From contig NZ_AFQU01000001.1 of NCBI RefSeq assembly GCF_000220065.1, forward strand, positions 1,054,001 to 1,118,000: a DNA stretch of 64,000 nt, in the 5' to 3' direction. Source of the DNA: Streptococcus sp. oral taxon 056 str. F0418. GTDB taxonomy: Bacteria; Bacillota; Bacilli; Lactobacillales; Streptococcaceae. Positions 56,964-64,000 of this stretch are shown here, piece by piece. Under the pieces are notes generated by a model, which saw only the letters and a program-made list of their open reading frames with translations, was not told where the DNA came from and ran no database searches. A program made the translations under genes and the position numbers. Numbering within the stretch: the first letter of the stretch is position 1; each line of letters begins with the position of its first letter.

Positions 56964-57086
56964 AATGACTCCTTCGTTCTTTTGTTAGTAATATTCTACC
57001 ATAAGCATAGCCTTTTTTCTTCCTTTTAGAGGAATTTTCTCTGTGAGGCCTTACTATTTTTTTAAGAAAAAAATCTGTCAAGTAAC

Positions 57087-57115
57087 TTTACTTTACAAAA
57101 AAGTTTTGATATACT
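57087..57115 (+). promoter_or_regulatory. Promoter of rpmF-rpmG
   Basis: TTTACT (57087-57092), 17 bases, TATACT (57110-57115) with TG one base before the -10. Confidence 0.78.
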
Positions 57116-57177
57116 ATTAAAGTTGATGAAAATCAGTAGATTGAATCGAATTTAAATACCTAAAGGAGAAAAAGAAA

Positions 57178-57360
57178 ATGGCAGTACCTGCACGTCGCAC
57201 TTCAAAAGCGAAGAAAAACAAACGTCGTACACACTACAAAGTAACAGCTCCATCTGTAACTTTTGACGAAACTACTGGAGATTACTCACGTTCTCACCGT
57301 GTATCACTTAAAGGATACTACAAAGGACGTAAGATCGCTAAAGCTGCTGCAGCTGAATAA
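57178..57360 (+). CDS. rpmF: 50S ribosomal protein L32
   Basis: 60 residues: [20 protein letters not shown], then [15 protein letters not shown]. The zinc-binding cysteines of some L32 forms are absent, as is normal in streptococci. AAAGGAG precedes the start. Followed 15 bases later by rpmG. Confidence 0.98.
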   Translation: MAVPARRTSKAKKNKRRTHYKVTAPSVTFDETTGDYSRSHRVSLKGYYKGRKIAKAAAAE

Positions 57361-57375
57361 TAGAAGGGAGATACC

Positions 57376-57525
57376 ATGCGCGTAAATATTACACTTGAAC
57401 ACAAAGAATCTGGTGAACGCTTGTACCTTACTTCTAAAAACAAACGTAACACTCCAGACCGTCTTCAATTGAAGAAATACTCACCAAAACTTCGCAAACA
57501 CGTTGTGTTTACAGAAGTAAAATAA
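57376..57525 (+). CDS. rpmG: 50S ribosomal protein L33, cysteine-free form
   Basis: 49 residues: [20 protein letters not shown], then [20 protein letters not shown] and the end HVVFTEVK. The Cys pairs of the zinc form are absent, so this is the zinc-independent paralogue; streptococci hold more than one rpmG. GAAGGGAG lies upstream. Too short for many gene filters. Confidence 0.96.
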
Positions 57526-57536
57526 TTGAGATAAAG

Positions 57537-57573
57537 AAAGCCTATGAAATCAACATTTCAAAGGCTTTTTTTG
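57537..57573 (+). terminator. Terminator of rpmF-rpmG
   Basis: AAAGCCT-A-TGAAAT and ATTTCA-A-AGGCTTT around CAAC, then TTTTG. Confidence 0.9.
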
Positions 57574-57679
57574 TTTTTACCTAAAACCATGTAATAATAG
57601 GTTTAAATTATTTTATTTTTGTTTTGGATTTTATCGAATTATAAACATTACTTTTTCAATACTTATTATCACTTTTAAT

Positions 57680-57708
57680 TTGACAAGAAAAAGTAGACAA
57701 TGTATACT
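57680..57708 (+). promoter_or_regulatory. Promoter of the TetR operon
   Basis: TTGACA (57680-57685), 17 bases, TATACT (57703-57708). The first operator repeat covers the -10. Confidence 0.85.
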
Positions 57709-57736
57709 AAAGATAGATAAGTAGACAGCGTATACT
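57691..57736 (+). promoter_or_regulatory. Two tandem operator-like repeats for the TetR regulator
   Basis: AAGTAGACAATGTATACT (57691-57708) and AAGTAGACAGCGTATACT (57719-57736) are direct repeats 28 bases apart. Each is nearly palindromic (AGTAGAC/GTATACT). One overlaps the -10 box, the other lies just before the start codon, as expected for self-repression. The link to this TetR protein is inferred. Confidence 0.72.
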
Positions 57737-57750
57737 TTTGGAGGAGATGA

Positions 57751-58347
57751 ATGAAACGTAATACTGCCCAGCTGAAAGAACAGCTCATCCAAACAGGGAT
57801 TGACGAAATCGGAAAACATGGAATTGAACAGCTTTCACTCAGGACTGTTGCCAGGGCCTGCGGTGTAACTCATGGCAGCCCTTACCGCCATTTTGAGAGC
57901 AAAGAAGGCTACCTCAAGGTGGTTTTGACCCAGCTTTCGCTGTTTCTCAATCAGGAAATCAATGAAAATATTGATGCGACAGGTTCTGCGCGTGATCAGC
58001 TGACCCGGCTTGGACTTAATTTCATTATTTTTGCCAAGACCTACCCTCATTTTTTCGAAGCTCTCTTTATCAAATTTCCTTTTAAATATATGAAGGTTAC
58101 CCAGGACACCATTCTCTTAGAGTCTGACCTGCCTGGATTTGATAAATTTAAGGAGCTTGTTTTAAAGCTTCGCAAGGAGGAAAATTTTAGCAATAGCGAA
58201 GCAGAAAGCCTTTTTCACTTTTGGAGCTTTATCACAGGTCTAGCCGTTCTGACCAACAGTCCTATCGGACAAGACCTAGATCCTCAAGCTATCCAAAGCA
58301 CGATCGAGCACATGCTCGACATTTATATCAAAGGAGAACGATCATGA
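57751..58347 (+). CDS. TetR/AcrR family transcriptional regulator
   Basis: 198 residues. The N-terminal helix-turn-helix is IDEIGKHGIEQLSLRTVARA with CGVTHGSPYRHFESKEGYLK. The C-terminal domain (ARDQLTRLGLNFIIFAKTYP) is of the WHG type in style. It shares ATGA with the reductase gene and so controls it together with itself. The inducer is unknown, perhaps a quinone or electrophile given the partner enzyme. Confidence 0.92.
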   Translation: MKRNTAQLKEQLIQTGIDEIGKHGIEQLSLRTVARACGVTHGSPYRHFESKEGYLKVVLTQLSLFLNQEINENIDATGSARDQLTRLGLNFIIFAKTYPHFFEALFIKFPFKYMKVTQDTILLESDLPGFDKFKELVLKLRKEENFSNSEAESLFHFWSFITGLAVLTNSPIGQDLDPQAIQSTIEHMLDIYIKGERS

Positions 58348-58910
58348 AAACCTTGATTATTTACACCTACCCCAACCCAACTGGCTTCAATGCTGCTATT
58401 CTCAAAGAAGTTCAAAGCAACCTTTCTAAGAAGCACGAGTTGAAAACCTTAGACTTGTATGCCGAAAATTTTGACCCGATTTTGCGCTTTGATCAAGAAC
58501 ACAGACGCCGTGACCTGCATAAAGACCCTGAAATGGCCAAATATCGAGATTTAATCACTTGGGCAGACCATCTGATTTTCATTTTCCCTATCTGGTGGAG
58601 CGGTATGCCGGCCATTCTCAAAGGCTTTATCGACCGTGTCTTTGCGGCTGACTTTGCCTACTCTTATAAGAAAGTCGGACTCCAAGGCCACCTGCAAGGG
58701 AAATCCGGCTGGATTATCGTCAGCCATAATACACCAGGTTTTGCCCTGCCTTTCGTCCAAGACTATGGCAAGGTACTTAAAAATCAAATCCTGAAACCTT
58801 GCGGTATTTCTCCAGTCAAACTGACTGAACTCAACAGTGTAGAACGCAAAACAGATCAACAACGCCAAGAAATGCTCAAGAAAATCAGGCAGCTGGCCAG
58901 TCAAATTTAA
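58344..58910 (+). CDS. NAD(P)H:quinone oxidoreductase-like flavoprotein
   Basis: 188 residues from the ATG at 58344 behind GGAGAACG; longer frames would lie inside the TetR gene. The flavodoxin-2 fold is shown by KTLIIYTYPNPTGFNAAILK, the FMN/FAD-contact region HLIFIFPIWWSGMPAILKGF and VSHNTPGFALPF. It is close to the MdaB/KefF-like group that reduces quinones with NAD(P)H. Coupled to the regulator, it may remove electrophiles. Confidence 0.9.
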   Translation: MKTLIIYTYPNPTGFNAAILKEVQSNLSKKHELKTLDLYAENFDPILRFDQEHRRRDLHKDPEMAKYRDLITWADHLIFIFPIWWSGMPAILKGFIDRVFAADFAYSYKKVGLQGHLQGKSGWIIVSHNTPGFALPFVQDYGKVLKNQILKPCGISPVKLTELNSVERKTDQQRQEMLKKIRQLASQI

Positions 58911-58918
58911 GAACAAGC

Positions 58919-58950
58919 AAATAGGCACTTCCTAAGAAGCGCCTATTTTT
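58919..58950. terminator. Bidirectional terminator between the reductase gene and purB
   Basis: AAATAGGC-A-CTTC and GAAG-C-GCCTATTT around CTAA, then TTATAT. Confidence 0.82.
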
Positions 58951-58954
58951 ATAT

Positions 58955-60250
58955 TTAATCTAAGCCCACGCGCTTGAAGATTTCATCTACGCGCTTGGTG
59001 TAATAAGTTGGATTGAAGATTTCATCAATCTCCTCTTGAGTCAGACGGGAAGTGACTTCTGGGTCCGCTTCGAGCAGAGGCTTGAAGTCTACTTGATTGT
59101 CCCAAGATTGGGCAGTCTTTGGCTGCACCAAGTCATAAGCCTGCTCCCGCGTCATTCCTTTTTCAATCAGGGTCAACATAGCCCGCTGGCTGAAAATAAG
59201 ACCAAAGGTTGAGTTCATGTTGCGCTTCATGTTTTCTGGGAAGACGGTCAAGTTCTTGACGATATTACCGAAGCGGTTGAGCATGTAGTCAATGAGAATG
59301 GTCGTGTCCGGAGCGATGATCCGCTCAGCAGATGAGTGGGAAATGTCGCGCTCATGCCAGAGAGAGACATTCTCAAAGGCTGTCACCATGTGGCCACGAA
59401 TGACACGCGCCAGACCAGTCATATTTTCAGAGCCGATTGGATTGCGTTTGTGAGGCATAGCAGATGAACCCTTTTGCCCCTTGGCAAAGAACTCTTCGAC
59501 CTCGCGCTGCTCAGACTTTTGCAGACCGCGAATTTCAGTCGCCATACGCTCGATAGATGTCGCAATCAAGGCTAGAGCTGAGAAGTATTCAGCATGGAGG
59601 TCACGTGGCAGGACTTGAGTCGATATCTCCTGCGGACGGATGCCTAATTTCTCACAGACATAACTTTCCACAAATGGCGGAATGTTGGCAAAGTTCCCAA
59701 CCGCACCAGAGATTTTCCCGGCTTCCACACCCGCAGCCGCAATCTCGAAACGTTCAATATTGCGCTTCATTTCGCTGTACCAAGTCGCGAGCTTAAGACC
59801 GAAAGTCGTCGGCTCCGCATGCACCCCGTGGGTCCGACCCATCATGATGGTAAACTTGTGCTCCCGCGCCCGCTCTGCAATGATGTCAGTGAAGCGACGT
59901 AGATCCTCACGAATGATGTCATTGGCCTGCTTGTAGAGGTAGCCGTAGGCTGTATCCACCACGTCGGTCGAAGTCAGGCCATAGTGGACCCACTTGCGCT
60001 CTTCACCAAGAGTCTCAGAAACCGCCCGCGTGAAGGCCACCACATCGTGGCGCGTCTCCTGCTCAATCTCCAAGATGCGGTCAATATCAAAGCCAGCCTT
60101 TTCACGAATCAAGGCCACATCTTCCTTGGGAATCTCACCCAGTTCAGCCCAGGCCTCATCAGCCAGAATCTCTACCTCCAGCCAAGCCTTGTACTTATTT
60201 TCCTCAGTCCAAATGTTCGCCATTTCAGGGCGAGAGTAACGGTTGATCAT
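58955..60250 (-). CDS. purB: Adenylosuccinate lyase
   Basis: 431 residues from the ATG at 60250 ([20 protein letters not shown]), with AGGAG nine bases upstream. The fumarase/aspartase superfamily signature is [18 protein letters not shown]. Other active-site parts are [18 protein letters not shown] and [14 protein letters not shown]. It acts twice in purine synthesis, on SAICAR and on adenylosuccinate. It belongs with purE and purK nearby, but is separated from them by four unrelated genes. Confidence 0.98.
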   Translation of the reverse strand: MINRYSRPEMANIWTEENKYKAWLEVEILADEAWAELGEIPKEDVALIREKAGFDIDRILEIEQETRHDVVAFTRAVSETLGEERKWVHYGLTSTDVVDTAYGYLYKQANDIIREDLRRFTDIIAERAREHKFTIMMGRTHGVHAEPTTFGLKLATWYSEMKRNIERFEIAAAGVEAGKISGAVGNFANIPPFVESYVCEKLGIRPQEISTQVLPRDLHAEYFSALALIATSIERMATEIRGLQKSEQREVEEFFAKGQKGSSAMPHKRNPIGSENMTGLARVIRGHMVTAFENVSLWHERDISHSSAERIIAPDTTILIDYMLNRFGNIVKNLTVFPENMKRNMNSTFGLIFSQRAMLTLIEKGMTREQAYDLVQPKTAQSWDNQVDFKPLLEADPEVTSRLTQEEIDEIFNPTYYTKRVDEIFKRVGLD

Positions 60251-60366
60251 TGTTGTTTTTCTCCTGTTCCACATATTTATCTTTAAGTTCTAAGATTTAA
60301 ATTCGTCTAATGATAGATTCATTTACATCTTCACCCAATCTCATCACATGTTTCATTTTACGTTTG

Positions 60367-61059
60367 TCATTTATTCACCGCCCACTCCGCTGCTTTCTGT
60401 GCATGGATCACTGTTGTGTCGTAGAGTGGCAGGTCAGTGTCGGATTGCTTGACGAGGAGACCAATCTCGGTACAACCCAAGATAACAGCTTCTGCGCCAG
60501 CTTTTTTCAAATCATCTATAATGGTAAGATAAGTCTGCTTTGAGCTTTCTTTGATATCCCCTAGACAGAGTTCGTCATAAATGATCCGATTGACCTCTGT
60601 AATACCAGCTTGGTTTGGAATCAGCACTTCTAACCCAGACTCTATTAATTTCTCCTTGTAAAAATCTTGGGTCATGGTGTACTTAGTCCCTAGGAGACCG
60701 ACTTTTTGAATACCGTCAGCCAACAAGGCCTGCGCAGTTGCCTGTGCAATATGCAAGATTGGAATCGTAATCTTTTCTTGTATCTGCGGAGCAACCTTGT
60801 GCATGGTGTTGGTGCAAATAACAATGAAATCTGCACCTGCTTGCTCCAAGCGCTTAGCAACATCTGCCAAAAGTTGACCGCTTTTCTCCCAGTCTCCGAC
60901 TGCCTGATAATGCTCAATCTCTGCAAAATCAACACTATAAAGTAGAATCTTAGCAGAATGCAGGCCACCCAGCTCTTTTTTGATGGTTTCATTAATAATT
61001 TGGTAGTAAGATGTGGTGCTTTCCCAACTCATGCCACCAATCAGACCGATAGTTTTCAT
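60367..61059 (-). CDS. Aspartate/glutamate racemase family protein
   Basis: 230 residues. The two catalytic cysteines are in VICTNTMHKVA (about residue 82) and VILGCTEIGLLV (about 195), and the start is KTIGLIGGMSWESTTSYYQI. These are features of the aspartate racemase (RacD/YgeA-like) group rather than MurI. It probably makes a D-amino acid; substrate not decided. It lies four bases after a 75-residue gene. The gap to purB, 60251-60366, shows no gene. Confidence 0.92.
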   Translation of the reverse strand: MKTIGLIGGMSWESTTSYYQIINETIKKELGGLHSAKILLYSVDFAEIEHYQAVGDWEKSGQLLADVAKRLEQAGADFIVICTNTMHKVAPQIQEKITIPILHIAQATAQALLADGIQKVGLLGTKYTMTQDFYKEKLIESGLEVLIPNQAGITEVNRIIYDELCLGDIKESSKQTYLTIIDDLKKAGAEAVILGCTEIGLLVKQSDTDLPLYDTTVIHAQKAAEWAVNK

Positions 61060-61062
61060 AGG

Positions 61063-61290
61063 CTAATCAAACTCCTCCTTGCTTATCGCCACCGACGGAT
61101 AGTGCGGCAAGCTACTCAGATCTGTATCCAATGGTAAATTATAGATAGCCAGATAATTGTCTGGATATTGAATCTTTAATTCCTGATATTTGGCTTTTAC
61201 TTTTTCATGGTCGACACTAGCAAAGAGCACTTCCACAACGGCAGTTTCTTTGTCTTCTTCCACAAAAGCATTAACGATGATTTGAATCAT
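61063..61290 (-). CDS. Small hypothetical protein
   Basis: 75 residues, acidic, soluble (IQIIVNAFVEEDKETAVVEV, YNLPLDTDLSSLPHYPSVAI). A possible ferredoxin-like alpha/beta fold from its pattern, but no family recognised. It is flanked closely by the racemase and the YdcF-like gene, AGGAGG before the start, so it is expressed with them. Confidence 0.78.
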   Translation of the reverse strand: MIQIIVNAFVEEDKETAVVEVLFASVDHEKVKAKYQELKIQYPDNYLAIYNLPLDTDLSSLPHYPSVAISKEEFD

Positions 61291-61304
61291 AGAAACCTCC
61301 TATA

Positions 61305-61940
61305 TCACAATTCAACATCTAATTTTAAAATGTCTCCCTTTTCTCCATAATGGAGAAGCCGCAGATATTCTCCCCAAACTCTGGACTTACCAATGTCTGT
61401 ATTCATCCAGCTATCCCGACCAATCTCAACATCCTTGTAAAAGGCATTGAAGGTATATGGGATGTAGCGAAGATGCTTTGGTAAGTGCTGAGCCAAGGTC
61501 CGCCATTGCCTACCAGTCGCATGGCTTTTACAAATGAACATAACGGTCTCAACAGTGTTAAAATCAAAAATTTCTTTGGCAAACAGTACGTTTTCTAAAG
61601 TATTGCTAGAGGAGCTTTCAGATTTAATCGTTTCTTCAGGAATGCCTGTAGCCAGTAGATGCTGGATAATAACCTCTGCCTCTGTATGGCCATTCCAATC
61701 TGGATGAGGCGTTCCCGTCAAACTTCGGCCACCGGTCACAATGATTCGTCTTACATAGCCTTTTTGATATGCCTCAATAGCTCTTTCCCAGTGGCCTGGG
61801 TGAGTCCCGCTGAAAACAAATAAAACATCACACGGCTGAGGTTCGATTATTTCCCCGAAAACACTCTTAGTTAAAAAGGAGATTTCTTTATCAGAGAACT
61901 CTTTCGGAACTTCTGGACTTTTCGGGATAATTGGTCTCAT
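61305..61940 (-). CDS. YdcF/SanA-like DUF218 protein
   Basis: 211 residues. The DUF218 core is CDVLFVFSGTHPGHWERAIE, RRIIVTGGRSLTG, EAEVIIQHLLATGIPEETIK, SESSSSNTLENVLFAKEIF and MFICKSHATGRQWRTLAQHL. No signal or membrane span, so a soluble member. Function of the family is unclear, with S-adenosylmethionine binding reported for one relative. Downstream of purK with 147 bases between that hold no gene. Confidence 0.85.
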   Translation of the reverse strand: MRPIIPKSPEVPKEFSDKEISFLTKSVFGEIIEPQPCDVLFVFSGTHPGHWERAIEAYQKGYVRRIIVTGGRSLTGTPHPDWNGHTEAEVIIQHLLATGIPEETIKSESSSSNTLENVLFAKEIFDFNTVETVMFICKSHATGRQWRTLAQHLPKHLRYIPYTFNAFYKDVEIGRDSWMNTDIGKSRVWGEYLRLLHYGEKGDILKLDVEL

Positions 61941-62087
61941 CTATAACATTTCCTCCACAGAGTTTTCTTAAAAATCAATCTCTTCTAACAGTGGTTGACT
62001 GACTTCTCTTGCTGACTTTATCAGCTGCGACAAGCCTAGTCAACTTTGCAGGGGTAAGACGACGGACCTTATAACTGGGGTCCTGTC

Positions 62088-63167
62088 TTACTCCCCAAAC
62101 TCAACCACACTATCCGGCACATCACTAAACAAAGTCACATGTCCCATTTTGCGGTTGTGCTTCGCTTCTATTTTACCATACAGGTGGAGGTGGGCGCTTG
62201 GATTTTCTGTGACATATTTTTCAGCAGTCTCGACATGCTGGCCGAGTACGTTGAGCATGACAACTGGCGCATGCAGGTGGATAGCTGACAATGGTGCTCC
62301 CAGAACACCGAGAATATGAGTATCGAATTGCGAGAAGTCGCAGGCTTCGATAGAGTAGTGCCCAGAGTTGTGTGGCCGTGGGGCAATCTCATTGACGATG
62401 ATATCATCAGCCGTCGCAAACATTTCTACGCAGAGGGTTCCAGATAGCTTGAGCTGGTCTGCAATTCGCACCGCCATTGCTTGGGCTTTTTCAGCTAGAC
62501 TTTCTGAAATGCGGGCTGGCACAATCGTTTTAGAGAGAATGTTGTTGCGGTGGATATTTTCCTGAACTGGGAAAACCGTGACGTCCTTGCCATTTCCTGA
62601 CACGATGACCGAAATTTCAAGGTCAAAATTGACAAATTCTTCCAAAACGCAGTCTGCTGAGTCAGCTAGGGCATAGGCTTCTGCCAAGTCTGCTTCTGAA
62701 CGAATGACCTTCTGACCATGTCCATCATAGCCACCTGTTGCAGTCTTGAGGACATAGTTTTTCGGCAGGTCAATATCTGCCAAGTCTTGGCTAGAAGTCA
62801 CGACCTTGTAGGGTGCAACGGCAACTTGGGCCTTGTTTGCGAGAAAGTCCTTTTCAAAGATCCGATTTTGAGAAATGCGGAGCAGGTCCGTCCCTTGAGG
62901 GAGCTGACCATCCTTGATAACGGCATCCAAACCGTCGGCATCAACATTCTCAAACTCATAGGTCAGGACATCGCAACGTTCCGCCAACTGACGCAGGGCA
63001 TCCACGTCATTATAAGGCGACACGATAATCTCTGCCACGCGAGAGGCTGGACAGTCCGCCACAGGATCCAGCGCGATGACCTTGTGCCCCATGTAGATGG
63101 CAGAAATGGCCATCATCTGACCCAGCTGACCGCCACCGATGATTCCGATTGTTTTAGATGAGCTCAT
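62088..63167 (-). CDS. purK: 5-(carboxyamino)imidazole ribonucleotide synthase
   Basis: 359 residues from the ATG at 63167 ([20 protein letters not shown]) with GAGGAG eight bases upstream. ATP-grasp fold: [34 protein letters not shown], and [18 protein letters not shown]. It makes N5-CAIR from AIR, ATP and bicarbonate. It overlaps purE by 14 bases, and the two enzymes act in sequence. Confidence 0.98.
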   Translation of the reverse strand: MSSSKTIGIIGGGQLGQMMAISAIYMGHKVIALDPVADCPASRVAEIIVSPYNDVDALRQLAERCDVLTYEFENVDADGLDAVIKDGQLPQGTDLLRISQNRIFEKDFLANKAQVAVAPYKVVTSSQDLADIDLPKNYVLKTATGGYDGHGQKVIRSEADLAEAYALADSADCVLEEFVNFDLEISVIVSGNGKDVTVFPVQENIHRNNILSKTIVPARISESLAEKAQAMAVRIADQLKLSGTLCVEMFATADDIIVNEIAPRPHNSGHYSIEACDFSQFDTHILGVLGAPLSAIHLHAPVVMLNVLGQHVETAEKYVTENPSAHLHLYGKIEAKHNRKMGHVTLFSDVPDSVVEFGE

Positions 63168-63642
63168 TGCTTGACTCCTCAGCGATTTTTCCTTGTTCTT
63201 CAGCAAAATCAGCTAGCGCTGCTGCCAGGTCTTGATCTTCAATGGACAAGATCCGCAGGGCAGTCAAAGCAGCGTTTGTCGCTCCCGCTTCCCCAATAGC
63301 CATAGTTGCCACTGGCACACCACCCGGCATCTGTACGATAGAGTAGAGCGAATCCAGACCACTAAGAGCGCGTGATTTGACCGGTACACCGATAACAGGC
63401 AAGGTGGTTTTAGCTGCTACCATTCCTGGTAGGTGAGCTGCTCCACCAGCACCTGCGATGATGACCTTGATGCCACGACTACGAGCTTCTTCGGCATGCT
63501 GAAACATGAGGTCGGGCGTGCGATGGGCAGAGACGACTTTCTTTTCGTAGGCTACACCGAAGCGGTCTAAAATTTCAGCTGTTTTTTGCATGGTTGCCCA
63601 GTCGGATTTGGAGCCCATGATGATGGAAATAATTGGTTTCAT
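63154..63642 (-). CDS. purE: N5-carboxyaminoimidazole ribonucleotide mutase
   Basis: 162 residues from the ATG at 63642 ([20 protein letters not shown]), behind GAGGAG. The substrate loop is [17 protein letters not shown], followed by [20 protein letters not shown] and PVIGVPV. It converts N5-CAIR to CAIR. Translationally coupled to purK. Confidence 0.98.
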   Translation of the reverse strand: MKPIISIIMGSKSDWATMQKTAEILDRFGVAYEKKVVSAHRTPDLMFQHAEEARSRGIKVIIAGAGGAAHLPGMVAAKTTLPVIGVPVKSRALSGLDSLYSIVQMPGGVPVATMAIGEAGATNAALTALRILSIEDQDLAAALADFAEEQGKIAEESSNELI

Positions 63643-63661
63643 ATTTTCTCCTCTGAATAAA

Positions 63662-64000
63662 CTAATTCTTTTGCTCAATATTTTTTACAGTAGCTGATTC
63701 AACACTATAATGTTGAACAGTCTGATTAACCAGATTTTCAACGCTCTTAGGTTTTAGCAATAAACGAAGTATAATTGTCACAAGAGGTATAATGCTCGGC
63801 AAATCCTTCCAGACAGGTGTCAACACTTCTTCACTATCACGTCTTAAAAGCCAGTACTTTATTGTCTGCAATATTTTTCTTCTACTTTTCGTCTTCTCAG
63901 CTGTTCCAATAATCAAAGCCATCAGACTATGCGTCTCAACGCCTGCTTGACCAAGAATGACCTCAGATTTAGCGTAGCTGTGACTGGCTAGTTCTATCAT
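63662..64000 (-). CDS. Unrecognised protein upstream of purE, partial
   Basis: At least 112 residues, reaching the right edge; the Met at 64000 may be internal. The visible part has [20 protein letters not shown], a hydrophobic segment [14 protein letters not shown] near residues 69-82, and a polar tail, [15 protein letters not shown] do not recognise the family. It stands 19 bases before purE, where streptococci commonly have purD, so it may be an inserted gene in the purine operon. Confidence 0.5.
   Translation of the reverse strand: MIELASHSYAKSEVILGQAGVETHSLMALIIGTAEKTKSRRKILQTIKYWLLRRDSEEVLTPVWKDLPSIIPLVTIILRLLLKPKSVENLVNQTVQHYSVESATVKNIEQKN

Noticed and set aside
58551-58928. Open frame of 125 codons on the minus strand
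   Set aside because: Antisense of the flavoprotein gene; no start signal.
62718-63161. Open frame of 147 codons on the plus strand inside purK
   Set aside because: Antisense shadow of purK, which is unmistakable on the other strand.

Overview
This window is a chromosomal segment of a low-GC Gram-positive bacterium, and the gene content and order place it in the genus Streptococcus, most likely an oral species of the mitis/sanguinis/anginosus type (species not decidable by eye). The clues are the wzg-wzh-wzd-wze-wchA capsule start, the nrdD/small protein/acetyltransferase/nrdG cluster, the folC-lipoprotein-cls-membrane protein order known from pneumococcus, SigX (ComX) boxes of the TNCGAATA type, an Rgg regulator and an IreB-RuvX-DUF1292 trio. 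I see no rRNA, tRNA, CRISPR array or intact insertion sequence.

Layout. 1-13086 (minus): most of a Wzx/Wzy-type capsular or receptor polysaccharide operon, running off the left edge. 13087-17013: a decayed gene copy, an autoregulated GntR/ABC operon and a TIGR02206-like membrane protein, then a long inverted repeat and a gene remnant. 17004-21651: anaerobic ribonucleotide reductase operon with three tandem GNAT acetyltransferases and a paired NrdR-like box. 21703-25653: competence-linked membrane protein locus, cardiolipin synthase and a lipoprotein. 25759-32057: folC, DUF1292, ruvX, ireB, a DUF1307-like lipoprotein, spx, recA and cinA. 32302-39561: a small XRE regulator, then a lactococcin-972-type bacteriocin locus with one near-intact and one decayed exporter set, headed by a previously unmarked 29-codon Trp-rich peptide gene divergent from an Rgg regulator. 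39571-43485: tag, ruvA, an XRE regulator and mutL. 43698-46893: msmR-type regulator and alpha-galactosidase. 46938-57525: mutS, argR, argS, yitT, aspS, hisS, rpmF, rpmG. 57680-58910: TetR and quinone-reductase-like operon. 58955-64000: purB, racemase, YdcF-like protein, purK, purE and an unrecognised partial gene.

The best candidate for an undescribed system is 37985-39561: an Rgg regulator, a divergent signal-peptide-like gene ending in FPWWWLWR, -10 boxes of the two promoters that overlap on opposite strands, and directly downstream on the peptide strand a lactococcin-972-like bacteriocin with its membrane protein and ATPase. This looks like a quorum-sensing-controlled bacteriocin.

A caution runs through the window: five genes (wzx, the competence-linked membrane protein, the bacteriocin permease, its neighbour, and rgg) each become full length if one base is added to an A or T run. 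This pattern could be a sequencing homopolymer error, slipped-strand phase variation, or real decay; raw reads would decide. The two genes of the second exporter set are different: one has an in-frame stop and the other lacks its 5' half, so that set looks truly dead.
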